Assembly (NCBI GenBank): GCA_018817205.1 | Contig: JAHIUE010000101.1 | Location: 1 to 17,299, forward strand | Source of the DNA: Patescibacteria group bacterium | Lineage (GTDB): Bacteria; Patescibacteriota; Microgenomatia; Daviesbacterales; UBA10151 | Direction of reading: 5' to 3' | DNA length: 17,299 bases | Shown: piece by piece, positions 7,907 to 15,012 of the stretch | Layout of the letters: each line of letters begins with the position of its first letter | Numbering within the stretch: the first letter of the stretch is position 1 | Position numbers and translations under genes: made by a program | Notes under the pieces: generated by a model | The model's input: only the letters and a program-made list of their open reading frames with translations | Databases searched by the model: none | Told to the model about the DNA's origin: nothing

Positions 7907-8927
7907 AATTTTTTAACCATATTACTTTCCCATGGTTTTCTAAAGACTGCTGAGCCGCTACTAGCGCAACTACTGTATCCAAACCCTCCTCGCAAGGAGT
8001 AAATGGTTTTTTGTTTGTTATTACGCTTTTTACAAAATCCAAAACTACTTCTTTTAAAGGTTCCATATTTTCTAATTTTGGAACTATAATATCTCCAACT
8101 CTTAAAATTATATTCAATTTTGCAAAGTTTGGATCTTTATCAACTTGCGCCGATTTATCATAAATCTTAAGTTTGGCATCTCCTGATACATCATCAAAAA
8201 CTGCCATTTTTTTTGACCCGATCACTACCAGTTGTCTTACTTTTAGCGGATCCAGCCAGGAGGAATGCAGATTAAAAAGTACTCCATTTTCATACTCAAA
8301 GGTTAAAAATACTACATCATCCATTCCTTTGATCAATAAATCTCTACCTCGACCTAAAACCGATATTGGCTTGGAGTCTAAAAGATAATTTGCGGTATAA
8401 ATAAAATGAGGAGACAAATCCCACATCGCTGATACATCTTTTCTGATAGGTCCTAATGCATTGTATAAACCATACATATAATAAACTTTTCCTAATTCTC
8501 CACTATCAATCAACTCTTTTAGTCTTCTAATGCCGGGGTTAAACTTAAATGTGTGGTCTACCGCCAATATTCTTTTTTTCTTTTTGGAAAGAGCTACCAA
8601 ATCTTTTGCTTCATCAACAGATGTAGTTAAAGGTTTTTCTACTAAAACATGTTTGTTGGCATCCAGTACGCTTTTAACAATTTGGAAATGGGTCTGTGCA
8701 GGAGTAACTACAATCACGGAGTCCACTCTTTTGTCTTTTAATACATCTGATACCCTTTTAGTAATCTTTATTGCAGGGTATAATCTTTTCATTTTGGCAA
8801 GCGCCTCTTTATTCTTATCACAACACCACAAGAAATCGGCATGATCTAACTCACTTAAGATTCTGGCGTAATTAGGTCCCCAGTAACCTACTCCTACCAG
8901 CGCAAACCCCAATTTCTTTTTCTTCAT
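7899..8927 (-). CDS. Gfo/Idh/MocA-family oxidoreductase, WbpB-like
   Basis: 342 residues. The N-terminal Rossmann NAD(P)-binding loop is VGVGYWGPNYARIL (about residues 10-23), with the family signature EKPLT (about 95-99, catalytic Lys) and the second-domain region AVDHTFKFNPGIR. WDLSPHFIY supplies the conserved His region. The WGPN form of the loop is typical of the WbpB/WlbA branch, which oxidises the C3 hydroxyl of UDP-N-acetylglucosaminuronic acid. It is the first gene of a minus-strand operon with WbpD-like and WbpE-like genes; a promoter sits just upstream at 8941-8969. No WbpA-like UDP-GlcNAc 6-dehydrogenase is in the window, so the uronic acid donor would be made elsewhere. Substrate by context only. 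Confidence 0.88.
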   Translation of the reverse strand: MKKKKLGFALVGVGYWGPNYARILSELDHADFLWCCDKNKEALAKMKRLYPAIKITKRVSDVLKDKRVDSVIVVTPAQTHFQIVKSVLDANKHVLVEKPLTTSVDEAKDLVALSKKKKRILAVDHTFKFNPGIRRLKELIDSGELGKVYYMYGLYNALGPIRKDVSAMWDLSPHFIYTANYLLDSKPISVLGRGRDLLIKGMDDVVFLTFEYENGVLFNLHSSWLDPLKVRQLVVIGSKKMAVFDDVSGDAKLKIYDKSAQVDKDPNFAKLNIILRVGDIIVPKLENMEPLKEVVLDFVKSVITNKKPFTPCEEGLDTVVALVAAQQSLENHGKVIWLKNYE

Positions 8928-8940
8928 GTTATTTTTTAAG

Positions 8941-8969
8941 AGAATACTTTAAAATCTTAAAATAGTCAA
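8941..8969 (-). promoter_or_regulatory. Predicted sigma70-type promoter of the wbpB-D-E-like operon
   Basis: Minus strand: TTGACT (8969-8964, 5 of 6), a 17-base spacer, then TATTCT (8946-8941, 4 of 6). It fits in the 42-base gap after the HD-HAD gene, with the -35 starting right at that gene's stop codon. The predicted start near 8934 leaves a leader of about 7 bases before ATG 8927; no Shine-Dalgarno is present. Confidence 0.55.
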
Positions 8970-10415
8970 TTAACCAGGACTGATGGTAAGTTTGCTGAAT
9001 AAAGCCTCTTTTAAATCAATGCTTTTAGGTTTAATTAATAAACTTGCGATACCATCATCTCGAGCTTGAGATACATAGTTTGGATTATCATCTACAATAA
9101 CAGCATTCTCGGCTTTAATAGCTAATCTATCTAAAGCCATTTGAAAAATATCCGGCTGCTCTCTTTTTTTATTTCTTCCTTCTTTGCGAGTCTTTAATTC
9201 AAATGAAGCGAGAATATCCTTTTGATTTAGCCCGGAGAATGTATCAAGGAGCAATTGCTTTATTCGTATAAAATGAGAAGGAATAGTGTTAGTTAAAACC
9301 GCTACCCTAAATCCTTTATCTACTAACTCATCAATCAAAGCCTTTGTTTCTTCCTTAATTTTAAATTTAGTGGCAAAAAAATCCTCCGCTTTAACCTTTA
9401 TTTGAATATTAAGTATTTGTTCCAACTGCCGGCAAGCTAGCTCTTCATCTATTTGGCCTCTTTGCATAAGCGGCACTACTTGATTTAGTGCACCCTCAAG
9501 TCGGCCTGCCTCAATACCACTTAAACCTACCATATTATTAATCATTTCCGGATCTGGATCTTCTGTAATCACCCCTCCAAAATCAAAAATTACAGTATTC
9601 CTTTTTTCTCTTGCCTCCTTTTCTCTCGCCTGTATACGCTGTAACCTTTCCACAGCTAGAACGATTCTGGGCGCTTTTTCTGGTTGTCTTCTCAATATCT
9701 CTCTCAATTTAATTTCTTCGGCGGTAGCTGGTAGGTTTTTAAGAAAGGCAATAAGTTGCGATTCGTCTATCGTCCCTACGGTATCCATAAATTCTTTCTG
9801 AGCAGCATAGCAATAATCATGAATCCTCCAAAATTCAGTTTCTTCAGTTGACATAGTTTGCCCATGAACTTGCCTTGATTTAAAATCTGCAAATCTTTCT
9901 TCCAAACTGACTACCTCTCCGGTAGCATAATGATCGGCTAAGACTATTATTTTCTCTTCCCAATTTGCCGGCTCATCGTTATAACCGTCCATACCGTAAA
10001 GATGTGTCACTAACATTTTTTTAATTCTATCTTTATTCGGAAAGTTTATACTCTCATCATCTAAGATCCTTACTCCGGCTTGAACATGATCCATACCTGG
10101 ATATTCTTTTTCGTACCTTTTGGCAAAATCTTCTAATAAACCCCCATTCCCCACTAAATCCACGTTAATGTTACACCAACTTTGATCACCTTTATGTACT
10201 TGGTTGGCTAAATTTGCCATTCCCATAGCCACCCTTCTAACTAATAGGGAATGATTTATTACCCCCCACCATTTTTCCTGATCAATAACTCCAAAAAGCG
10301 CTCCTCCTTCCACTGCTTTCAGATGTCCTTCAATCTCTTCTACTTTACCCGATAACAGTGAAAGCACCACATGATGAGGTAAATTTAAATGCGGTCGGGC
10401 TTCGGTTCTTTCCAT
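8970..10415 (-). CDS. Two-domain protein: degenerate HD-like domain plus HAD-family hydrolase
   Basis: 481 residues. The N-terminal half resembles an HD phosphohydrolase: H55 in INHSLLVRRVA, then NINVDLVGNGG (82-92) where the HD pair would be but with Val in place of His (V85-D86), H110 in DHVQAGVRIL, H138 in VTHLYG, and LADHYATGE (159-167) supplying the last Asp. A charged linker (about 250-272) leads to a HAD domain: motif I VIFDFGGVI (275-283; nucleophile D278, the second Asp replaced by Gly as in several HAD phosphatases), motif II LTNT (374-377), and motif IV VIVDDNPN (439-446). The motif III Lys normally just before PDIF is Gln (Q420), though Lys residues lie a few positions earlier. 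Likely a phosphatase or phosphodiesterase on a small molecule, or a partly regulatory protein; substrate unknown. Its own promoter precedes it. Confidence 0.7.
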   Translation of the reverse strand: MERTEARPHLNLPHHVVLSLLSGKVEEIEGHLKAVEGGALFGVIDQEKWWGVINHSLLVRRVAMGMANLANQVHKGDQSWCNINVDLVGNGGLLEDFAKRYEKEYPGMDHVQAGVRILDDESINFPNKDRIKKMLVTHLYGMDGYNDEPANWEEKIIVLADHYATGEVVSLEERFADFKSRQVHGQTMSTEETEFWRIHDYCYAAQKEFMDTVGTIDESQLIAFLKNLPATAEEIKLREILRRQPEKAPRIVLAVERLQRIQAREKEAREKRNTVIFDFGGVITEDPDPEMINNMVGLSGIEAGRLEGALNQVVPLMQRGQIDEELACRQLEQILNIQIKVKAEDFFATKFKIKEETKALIDELVDKGFRVAVLTNTIPSHFIRIKQLLLDTFSGLNQKDILASFELKTRKEGRNKKREQPDIFQMALDRLAIKAENAVIVDDNPNYVSQARDDGIASLLIKPKSIDLKEALFSKLTISPG

Positions 10416-10427
10416 AAATATTCCATA

Positions 10428-10456
10428 ATTATATTACGGCTTGACTGCTTTAACAA
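10428..10456 (-). promoter_or_regulatory. Predicted sigma70-type promoter of the HD-HAD gene
   Basis: Minus strand: TTGTTA (10456-10451, 4 of 6), a 17-base spacer, then a perfect TATAAT (10433-10428). The -35 lies inside the last codons of the upstream methyltransferase gene and the -10 just after its stop. The predicted start near 10421 leaves about 6 bases before ATG 10415, with no Shine-Dalgarno. Confidence 0.6.
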
Positions 10457-11273
10457 ATACATTCACCCCCGTTTTTTGAGGAAAAATTTCATTTAATTTA
10501 TCAACCCAATTCACAAATCTAAAAGCTAATTCTATTAAGTAAGGTTTCTTTGTTTCTTTAAATTTTGATATTTTATCTGCAATTCTGCTGGAAATTTTTA
10601 CATCGTAAAGCAGGCGGGCTACAACATTTACCAAATAATGGTTAAATGGCAAACACCAAAAGGTCAGTTCTTCTGCTTGCTCTATCTTAAACCCTACTTT
10701 TTCAACTTTTCCTTTTAAGTCTTTTAAAGAATATAGCCTGATGTGTCCACTCCAAAATCCTGAGAAAAAACCGTTTTTAATATGAGTATTGAAATAATGT
10801 TGCAAGAACCAATTAATAGGATCCCACAGGAACGGGTAATTTTGATTTGGAACCGAAATAACCAATATACCTCCTGGTTTTAGAATTCGAAAAATTTCTT
10901 TTAATGCCATAGAATCATTTTCCAAATGTTCCAAGACTTCAGAGGCGACTGTCTTATCAAATGAGTTGTCTTTATAAGGCATTTTATGTAAATTACCGTG
11001 TATAAATTCGATTTTCTTAGATAAAGAGTTTTTTGCCTCTGCTAAAGCTTTAATATCGTTATCGCAACCAGTTAAATCAAGTTTAACCGGCAGATTGGAA
11101 AGCAGATACAGATAATAACCTGTTCCGCAACCCAAATCTATAATTTTTTCATTCTGATCAAGATTTAACTCTTCGATAATACGCCTGGCTCTACGCTTGA
11201 GCGACATATCTCCCGCATTAGAAAGTAGTTTTTCTAGTTTATCCTTTATATGCTTTGATAATTGTTTGGACAT
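10434..11273 (-). CDS. Class I SAM-dependent methyltransferase (UbiE/Methyltransf_11-like)
   Basis: 279 residues from the chosen start. Motif I is IIDLGCGTGYY (residues 44-54), followed by DLTGCDND with the acidic ribose-binding residue, FIHGNLHKMPYKDNSFD (motif II region), ASEVLEHLEND (motif IV region) and LKPGGILVISVPN (motif VI). The frame is open to 11321, but ATG 11273 is chosen because a perfect AAAGGAGGT lies 12 bases before it. It still overlaps the GT4 gene by 35 bases, so it is probably co-translated. The C-terminal 90 residues are basic and hydrophobic and may bind a membrane lipid substrate. It is the third gene of the GT2-GT4-methyltransferase operon and probably methylates a sugar or lipid-linked intermediate. 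Confidence 0.85.
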   Translation of the reverse strand: MSKQLSKHIKDKLEKLLSNAGDMSLKRRARRIIEELNLDQNEKIIDLGCGTGYYLYLLSNLPVKLDLTGCDNDIKALAEAKNSLSKKIEFIHGNLHKMPYKDNSFDKTVASEVLEHLENDSMALKEIFRILKPGGILVISVPNQNYPFLWDPINWFLQHYFNTHIKNGFFSGFWSGHIRLYSLKDLKGKVEKVGFKIEQAEELTFWCLPFNHYLVNVVARLLYDVKISSRIADKISKFKETKKPYLIELAFRFVNWVDKLNEIFPQKTGVNVFVKAVKP

Positions 11274-12357
11274 TAGACTCTGAGTACCTCCTTTCAACAA
11301 ACTTACGAGCTTTATCGGCAAGCTTTTTTAATACCGAAGGGTTTCCATAAAGATAGTTTAATTCATCTTTTATATTTTCGGGAGTTGCCTCAATAAATCT
11401 ACCCACAGTTTTATCCATAGCCTCAGGAATTGCTCCTCTTGCGGACGCTACAACCGGCGTTTGGCAAGCCAGTGATTCGATAATGACCCGACCAAATCCT
11501 TCTTCGGAGACAGAAGGAACAATGATACAATCTGCCGCACTATAATATAATCTAATATCAGCTTGGTCAACTTTTCCGATAAAAGATACATTTTCTAATT
11601 TCTTGGTTTGCTCCCGCACATACTCTTCCATGGGACCACTACCCACAATCAACAGGTTAATCTTTTTATTCCACGAAGAAGCAGACTCAAGTAGAAATTT
11701 TATCCCTTTTTCCTCAATCAATCTGCCGACAAACAAAATTATGAATTTACCTTCCAAACCTAATATTTTTTTAGCATACGGTATTTTTTTAAACTTTTGT
11801 AAATCAACCCAGTAGGTAAATACGCTTAACTTTTCTTTTTTTATCCCCAACTTCCTAATTTCTTCACTTGATTTCTTTGATAAACTTAAGACAATGTCGC
11901 AATTTGAAAAAATCAATTTTACAAAATCACAGTATAAACCTTGCTTTGGAAAAGAATAAATACTATGCAAGGAAACTATAGTTCTAATTTTAAAAATTTT
12001 TCCCCAAAAGACCGCTGATACGGCCGCCGAAATACCGTGAGCATGTAGAACATCAGGCTTATAAAAACCAATAGCAAAAGGTGTTAAAAAAAATAATCCG
12101 GGAACCAGATAAATAAATTCAAGGATAGGGTGTTGAACTAACCTTTCAAAAAAGCCTCTTAACCAGGGTATTCTTAAAATAGTCAGGTTTTTCTCTTTTT
12201 CAAATATTTTCCATTCTGTCTCTGTAGAAAGGGGCTGATAAGCTAAAGCGAAAACTTTCCAGTTCTTCTTAACTAATGAATCGAATAAGTCACTTAAATG
12301 AGTTTCTACTCCCCCGACATTTGGAAATAAATGGACCGTTAACTGCAGAACTTTCAT
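11239..12357 (-). CDS. GT4-family (GT-B fold) glycosyltransferase
   Basis: 372 residues, usual length for the family. The N-terminal domain opens with VLQLTVHLFPNVGGVETHL (residues 3-21), whose glycine loop GGVE binds the acceptor/donor cleft, and contains PDVLHAHG. The C-terminal domain carries FVGRLIEEKG and the EX7E catalytic motif EEGFGRVIIESL (about 282-293), then PVVASARGAIPE. It is a retaining glycosyltransferase of the WaaG/PimA kind acting on the cytoplasmic side of the membrane. The sugar is unknown. ATG overlaps the upstream GT2 stop (ATGA at 12354-12357), and GGGGAG lies 9 bases upstream at normal spacing. Confidence 0.92.
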   Translation of the reverse strand: MKVLQLTVHLFPNVGGVETHLSDLFDSLVKKNWKVFALAYQPLSTETEWKIFEKEKNLTILRIPWLRGFFERLVQHPILEFIYLVPGLFFLTPFAIGFYKPDVLHAHGISAAVSAVFWGKIFKIRTIVSLHSIYSFPKQGLYCDFVKLIFSNCDIVLSLSKKSSEEIRKLGIKKEKLSVFTYWVDLQKFKKIPYAKKILGLEGKFIILFVGRLIEEKGIKFLLESASSWNKKINLLIVGSGPMEEYVREQTKKLENVSFIGKVDQADIRLYYSAADCIIVPSVSEEGFGRVIIESLACQTPVVASARGAIPEAMDKTVGRFIEATPENIKDELNYLYGNPSVLKKLADKARKFVERRYSESNVQTIIKAYKG

Positions 12358-13184
12358 CTTCTTGCTCTCCCCACTACATAACCCAAGCCGCCACCTATTA
12401 GCTCAACCATTAACATACACACCATTGCCAAAGCTAAAATAGGGTGTTTGACTAACCTAGTCCAATTTTTGTAAAACAAAGGTCTTAAAAAATAAATAGT
12501 TTTTGGACTAAAAATAGGGATATCATGTTTAGATAAATATTTGTGAGCATTTAAACCGTAATAAAATTTCTTTTTAAAAAGAGTTGCCAGGAAAATTTCT
12601 TGTTCATGATGATAAATTTTCTCTATGCTTCTCCCGATTTTATATCCTGCCTCCCTGATACGATCCGGTAAGTCCCAGTCTTCCGGTCCGGTAATAGTCT
12701 CGTCATATCCATCCACTTTATTAAATATTTTCTTGGAAAAAAATCTCGCTGCATCTGTAATTGGGTCTCCTTTTTCACTATAAAATGACCGCTCATATGC
12801 TTTAACCTCACCCCAAAAGTTAGTCCATTTTGATTGTTCAGGCACCACCATCCCTTCCGCTTTTTCCTGATTAATTTTCTCAACACAGTCCTCAATTACT
12901 TTTGGGGTTAGTTCCATATCAGCATCTAAGAAAAATAAGAAATCCCCTGTGGCTTTTTTAGCACCGAAATTTCTCTGTGCAGACCTTTCCGGACCTTGCT
13001 GATAAATTTTCACCTTTCTAAACTTCCCGGCAATACTCAAAGTCTTATCATCGGAATTATTGTCTATCAAAATTATTTCTATATATTTATATGTTTGTTT
13101 TAGAATACTTTTAAGCAAATTACCAATAACGGCATCCTCGTTTTTAGCAGTTATTATTACGGAAACCAGGTTCTTCTTTTTCAT
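12354..13184 (-). CDS. Family 2 glycosyltransferase with C-terminal membrane anchor
   Basis: 276 residues from ATG 13184. Motifs in order: VSVIITAKNEDAVIGNLL (N-terminal nucleotide-binding strand), ILIDNNSDDKT, RNFGAKKATGDFLFFLDADME with the DxD as DAD, and TGPEDWDLPDR with the ED pair that acts as catalytic base in inverting GT2 enzymes. The C-terminus has a hydrophobic segment (LALAMVCMLMVELIGGGLGYV) that probably anchors it to the membrane. An ATG at 13202 is also in frame, but it falls inside the predicted -10 palindrome at 13193-13202, so 13184 is preferred. It heads the GT2-GT4-methyltransferase operon, likely building the early sugars of one glycan. Donor unknown. Confidence 0.9.
   Translation of the reverse strand: MKKKNLVSVIITAKNEDAVIGNLLKSILKQTYKYIEIILIDNNSDDKTLSIAGKFRKVKIYQQGPERSAQRNFGAKKATGDFLFFLDADMELTPKVIEDCVEKINQEKAEGMVVPEQSKWTNFWGEVKAYERSFYSEKGDPITDAARFFSKKIFNKVDGYDETITGPEDWDLPDRIREAGYKIGRSIEKIYHHEQEIFLATLFKKKFYYGLNAHKYLSKHDIPIFSPKTIYFLRPLFYKNWTRLVKHPILALAMVCMLMVELIGGGLGYVVGRARR
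12367..12372 (-). promoter_or_regulatory. Ribosome binding site of the GT4 gene
   Basis: GGGGAG on the minus strand (12372-12367), 9 bases before the ATG at 12357 and inside the last codons of the upstream GT2. It supports ATG 12357 as the start and shows that internal operon genes here do use Shine-Dalgarno sequences. Confidence 0.4.
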
Positions 13185-13192
13185 ATTCCCAA

Positions 13193-13202
13193 ATGATATC
13201 AT
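13193..13202. promoter_or_regulatory. Palindromic extended -10 element, possible bidirectional promoter
   Basis: ATGATATCAT is a perfect 10-base palindrome between two divergent GT2 genes. Each strand therefore reads TGATATCAT, an extended -10 (TGn plus TATCAT, 5 of 6). Distances to the start codons are 8 bases (minus, ATG 13184) and 14 bases (plus, ATG 13217), like the other promoters here. No good -35 is seen on either side, which an extended -10 can tolerate. It could alternatively be a protein-binding operator. Confidence 0.45.
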
Positions 13203-13216
13203 ATTCCAAATTACTC

Positions 13217-14004
13217 ATGATCAACAAAAATATCTGGCAATTACCCTCTTATCAGATACATCAATTTAGAAAAAAAGCATCTAAATATTGTGTCTGTGTT
13301 CCGGTTTTAAACGAGGGAGAAAAAATAAGGAAACAATTACAAAGAATGCTACCATTTTCCAAAATGGCAGATATTATTATTGCCGATTGGGGCAGTACTG
13401 ATGGATCAACAGATCCTAAGTTTTTAAAAAAGATGAATGTTCGCACTTTACTTACTTTAAAAAGCCCAGGCAAACAAGGAACCCAACTGCGAATGGCTTT
13501 TTTTATACCTTAAAACAAGGATATAAAGATATTATCCAAATTGATGGAAATAATAAAGATGGAGTTGAAGCAATACCAACTTTTATAAAAGCCCTTGATG
13601 AAGGATTTGATTATGTTCAAGGATCTAGATTTATTAAAGGAGGAAAAGCTATTAATACTCCACCTATGAGATATTTTGCGGTTAGAATTCTTGCTGCTCC
13701 TATTTTATCCTTGGGAGCAAGGTATTGGTATACAGATGTTACTAATGGTTTTAGAGGTTACAGCAGCAAATACTTACTGCACCCAAAAGTTAAACCTTTT
13801 AGGGATATATTCACAAGCTATGAATTTAATATGTACCTTACAGTCAGAGCTAATCAATTAGGTTTAAAAACTAAAGAGATTCCGGTTGAGAGAAAATATG
13901 ATCCGGGAAGAGTTCATACAAAAATCAGTTTTTTCAAAGGAAATTTTAATTTCTTACTATTTCAAATAAAAGCAACTTTAGACTATTACAATCCCAAAAA
14001 TTAA
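13217..14004 (+). CDS. Family 2 glycosyltransferase interrupted by a -1 frameshift
   Basis: Reading from ATG 13217, the frame gives CVCVPVLNEGEKI and IIADWGSTDGST, then stops at TAA 13511-13513. Moving back one base at the run of seven T (13498-13504) continues the same protein: YTLKQGYKDIIQIDGNNKDG, then VQGSRFIKGG and DVTNGFRGYSSKYL, to the TAA at 14002-14004. Joined, this is a complete GT2 of about 262 residues with no other lesion. The DxD position reads DGN. The C-terminal 53 residues match the gene at the right edge (17138-17299) at 37 positions. Options are a real single-base loss (pseudogene or phase-off state), a sequence error in the homopolymer, or ribosomal/transcriptional slippage. 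ATG 13193 is also in frame but lies in the predicted -10. The gene ends tail-to-tail with the minus-strand gene at 14001, sharing TTAA. Confidence 0.75.
13498..13504 (+). other. T7 homopolymer at the frame break
   Basis: Codons GCT TTT TTT are followed by ATA CCT TAA in the upstream frame. An eighth T, or a -1 slip on T-TTT-TTT, gives TAT ACC TTA AAA and restores the GT2 frame. Position and frame relationship are read directly from the sequence; the cause is not known. Confidence 0.8.
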
Positions 14005-15011
14005 AGCCTTGGGTATTTTTTGGATAAATTGGCAAAACCTTTCTCTATCTTATTCATTGCCTGCTGATGTAAAACAGGTGTAGCAGCTACTATCCAAGAC
14101 AACTGGATATCATCCGACCATGAACCATCAGAATTAAATTTCCATAATCTAGCTTTATCCAAAAGAACTCCATGGGCATCTGTTACTACCATTCCCAACT
14201 CTTTTAAGATTAAGAATTCAGGTGCAATATCCATCGGGCCTAGAGCTTTTGAGTTTGGTTTTAGCATTACAGGAAGATAAGGATAATCTAAAACTAACCT
14301 TCTTCTTAAATCTACATGAAGTTCATTTTGTCCTCTTACTAAAGACAAAGCAGAATATGAATCTGAAGGATATTCTGTCTTGAAGCTTACCTCCTCAAGT
14401 AAAGGATCTATAACTATTCCTGTTAGCTCTGCTGACATGGAGTATGTTTCATATACTAATGAAACATCTTTAAGTTGTGAGGTTACATTTTCTTTAGCTT
14501 TTATCTCAATTAAAGCAGCATTTCTACCTGTAGCAGGTGCTACTTCATGCACACCAAATCCTTTTCTAGCAACTAACATTTTCCTCTCCTTAATTGCTAA
14601 AACTACAGCTCCCTCTACATCTGCTAAAGTTGGATTATTTATATCTCCTCTTATTATTGCAATATTTACACAAGCCATTTCTGCCCCAATATTTGCAGGC
14701 CTAGACCCATCAACCGGATCTATTAAAAATATCCAATCTGGCTTACCATCTGGTGGTATAACCTTCCCCTGATCTTCAGTTACATATCCATATAAAATTC
14801 TTTTTCTCCAGGCTCTTTGAAAAGAAGCCTTAACTATCCCTTCTGCTACTGCATCTAAAACATAATTAAAATCGTGAGAAATCTCATTTATAGGAACATC
14901 CTTCTGTTTATTACCATAAACAGGTTTTACAGTTCGTGCAATCTGTTTTGCAACTTTTATTCCAAAGTCAATTTGCGGATTAGCAGATAGGAATTGATCA
15001 AGTTCAATCAT
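14001..15011 (-). CDS. Inositol monophosphatase/FBPase-fold phosphatase, divergent
   Basis: 336 residues, longer than the usual 260-280. Metal-binding motifs of the Mg-dependent, Li-sensitive phosphatase fold are recognisable: VTEDQG (77-82, equivalent to the usual SEE/TEE acid), IFLIDPVDGSRPANIG (94-109, matching the signature DPxDG[ST]), and GPMDIAPEFLILKELG (258-273), where D261 stands for the usual WD. The family removes phosphate from inositol phosphates, sugar bisphosphates or 3'-phosphoadenosine phosphates. The Ser-Arg-Pro after DPVDG replaces the usual Thr-x-Asn-Phe, so the substrate may be different. The gene starts 1 base after the stop of the Nudix-like gene, so the two are probably translated together and may act in sequence. 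Confidence 0.8.
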   Translation of the reverse strand: MIELDQFLSANPQIDFGIKVAKQIARTVKPVYGNKQKDVPINEISHDFNYVLDAVAEGIVKASFQRAWRKRILYGYVTEDQGKVIPPDGKPDWIFLIDPVDGSRPANIGAEMACVNIAIIRGDINNPTLADVEGAVVLAIKERKMLVARKGFGVHEVAPATGRNAALIEIKAKENVTSQLKDVSLVYETYSMSAELTGIVIDPLLEEVSFKTEYPSDSYSALSLVRGQNELHVDLRRRLVLDYPYLPVMLKPNSKALGPMDIAPEFLILKELGMVVTDAHGVLLDKARLWKFNSDGSWSDDIQLSWIVAATPVLHQQAMNKIEKGFANLSKKYPRL

Positions 15012-15012
15012 A

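Noticed and set aside
8940..8965. AT-rich near-inverted repeat (TTTAAAATCTTAAAA) as a terminator after the HD-HAD gene
   Set aside because: The stem would be almost only A-T pairs and would be too weak; the same bases are better explained as a promoter spacer.
11274..11321. 16-residue upstream extension of the methyltransferase (ATG 11321)
   Set aside because: It deepens the overlap with the GT4 gene to 83 bases, and the strong AAAGGAGGT lies downstream of 11321, directly before ATG 11273.
12623..12895. Second minus-strand frame within the GT2 gene at 12354-13184
   Set aside because: It overlaps the frame holding the DAD and GPEDWDL motifs and its translation resembles nothing; it is an out-of-frame shadow.
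14380..14772. 130-codon open plus-strand frame opposite the phosphatase gene
   Set aside because: The opposite strand carries the DPxDGS and TED motifs in frame; the plus-strand translation is S/T/P-rich with no motif and no start signals.
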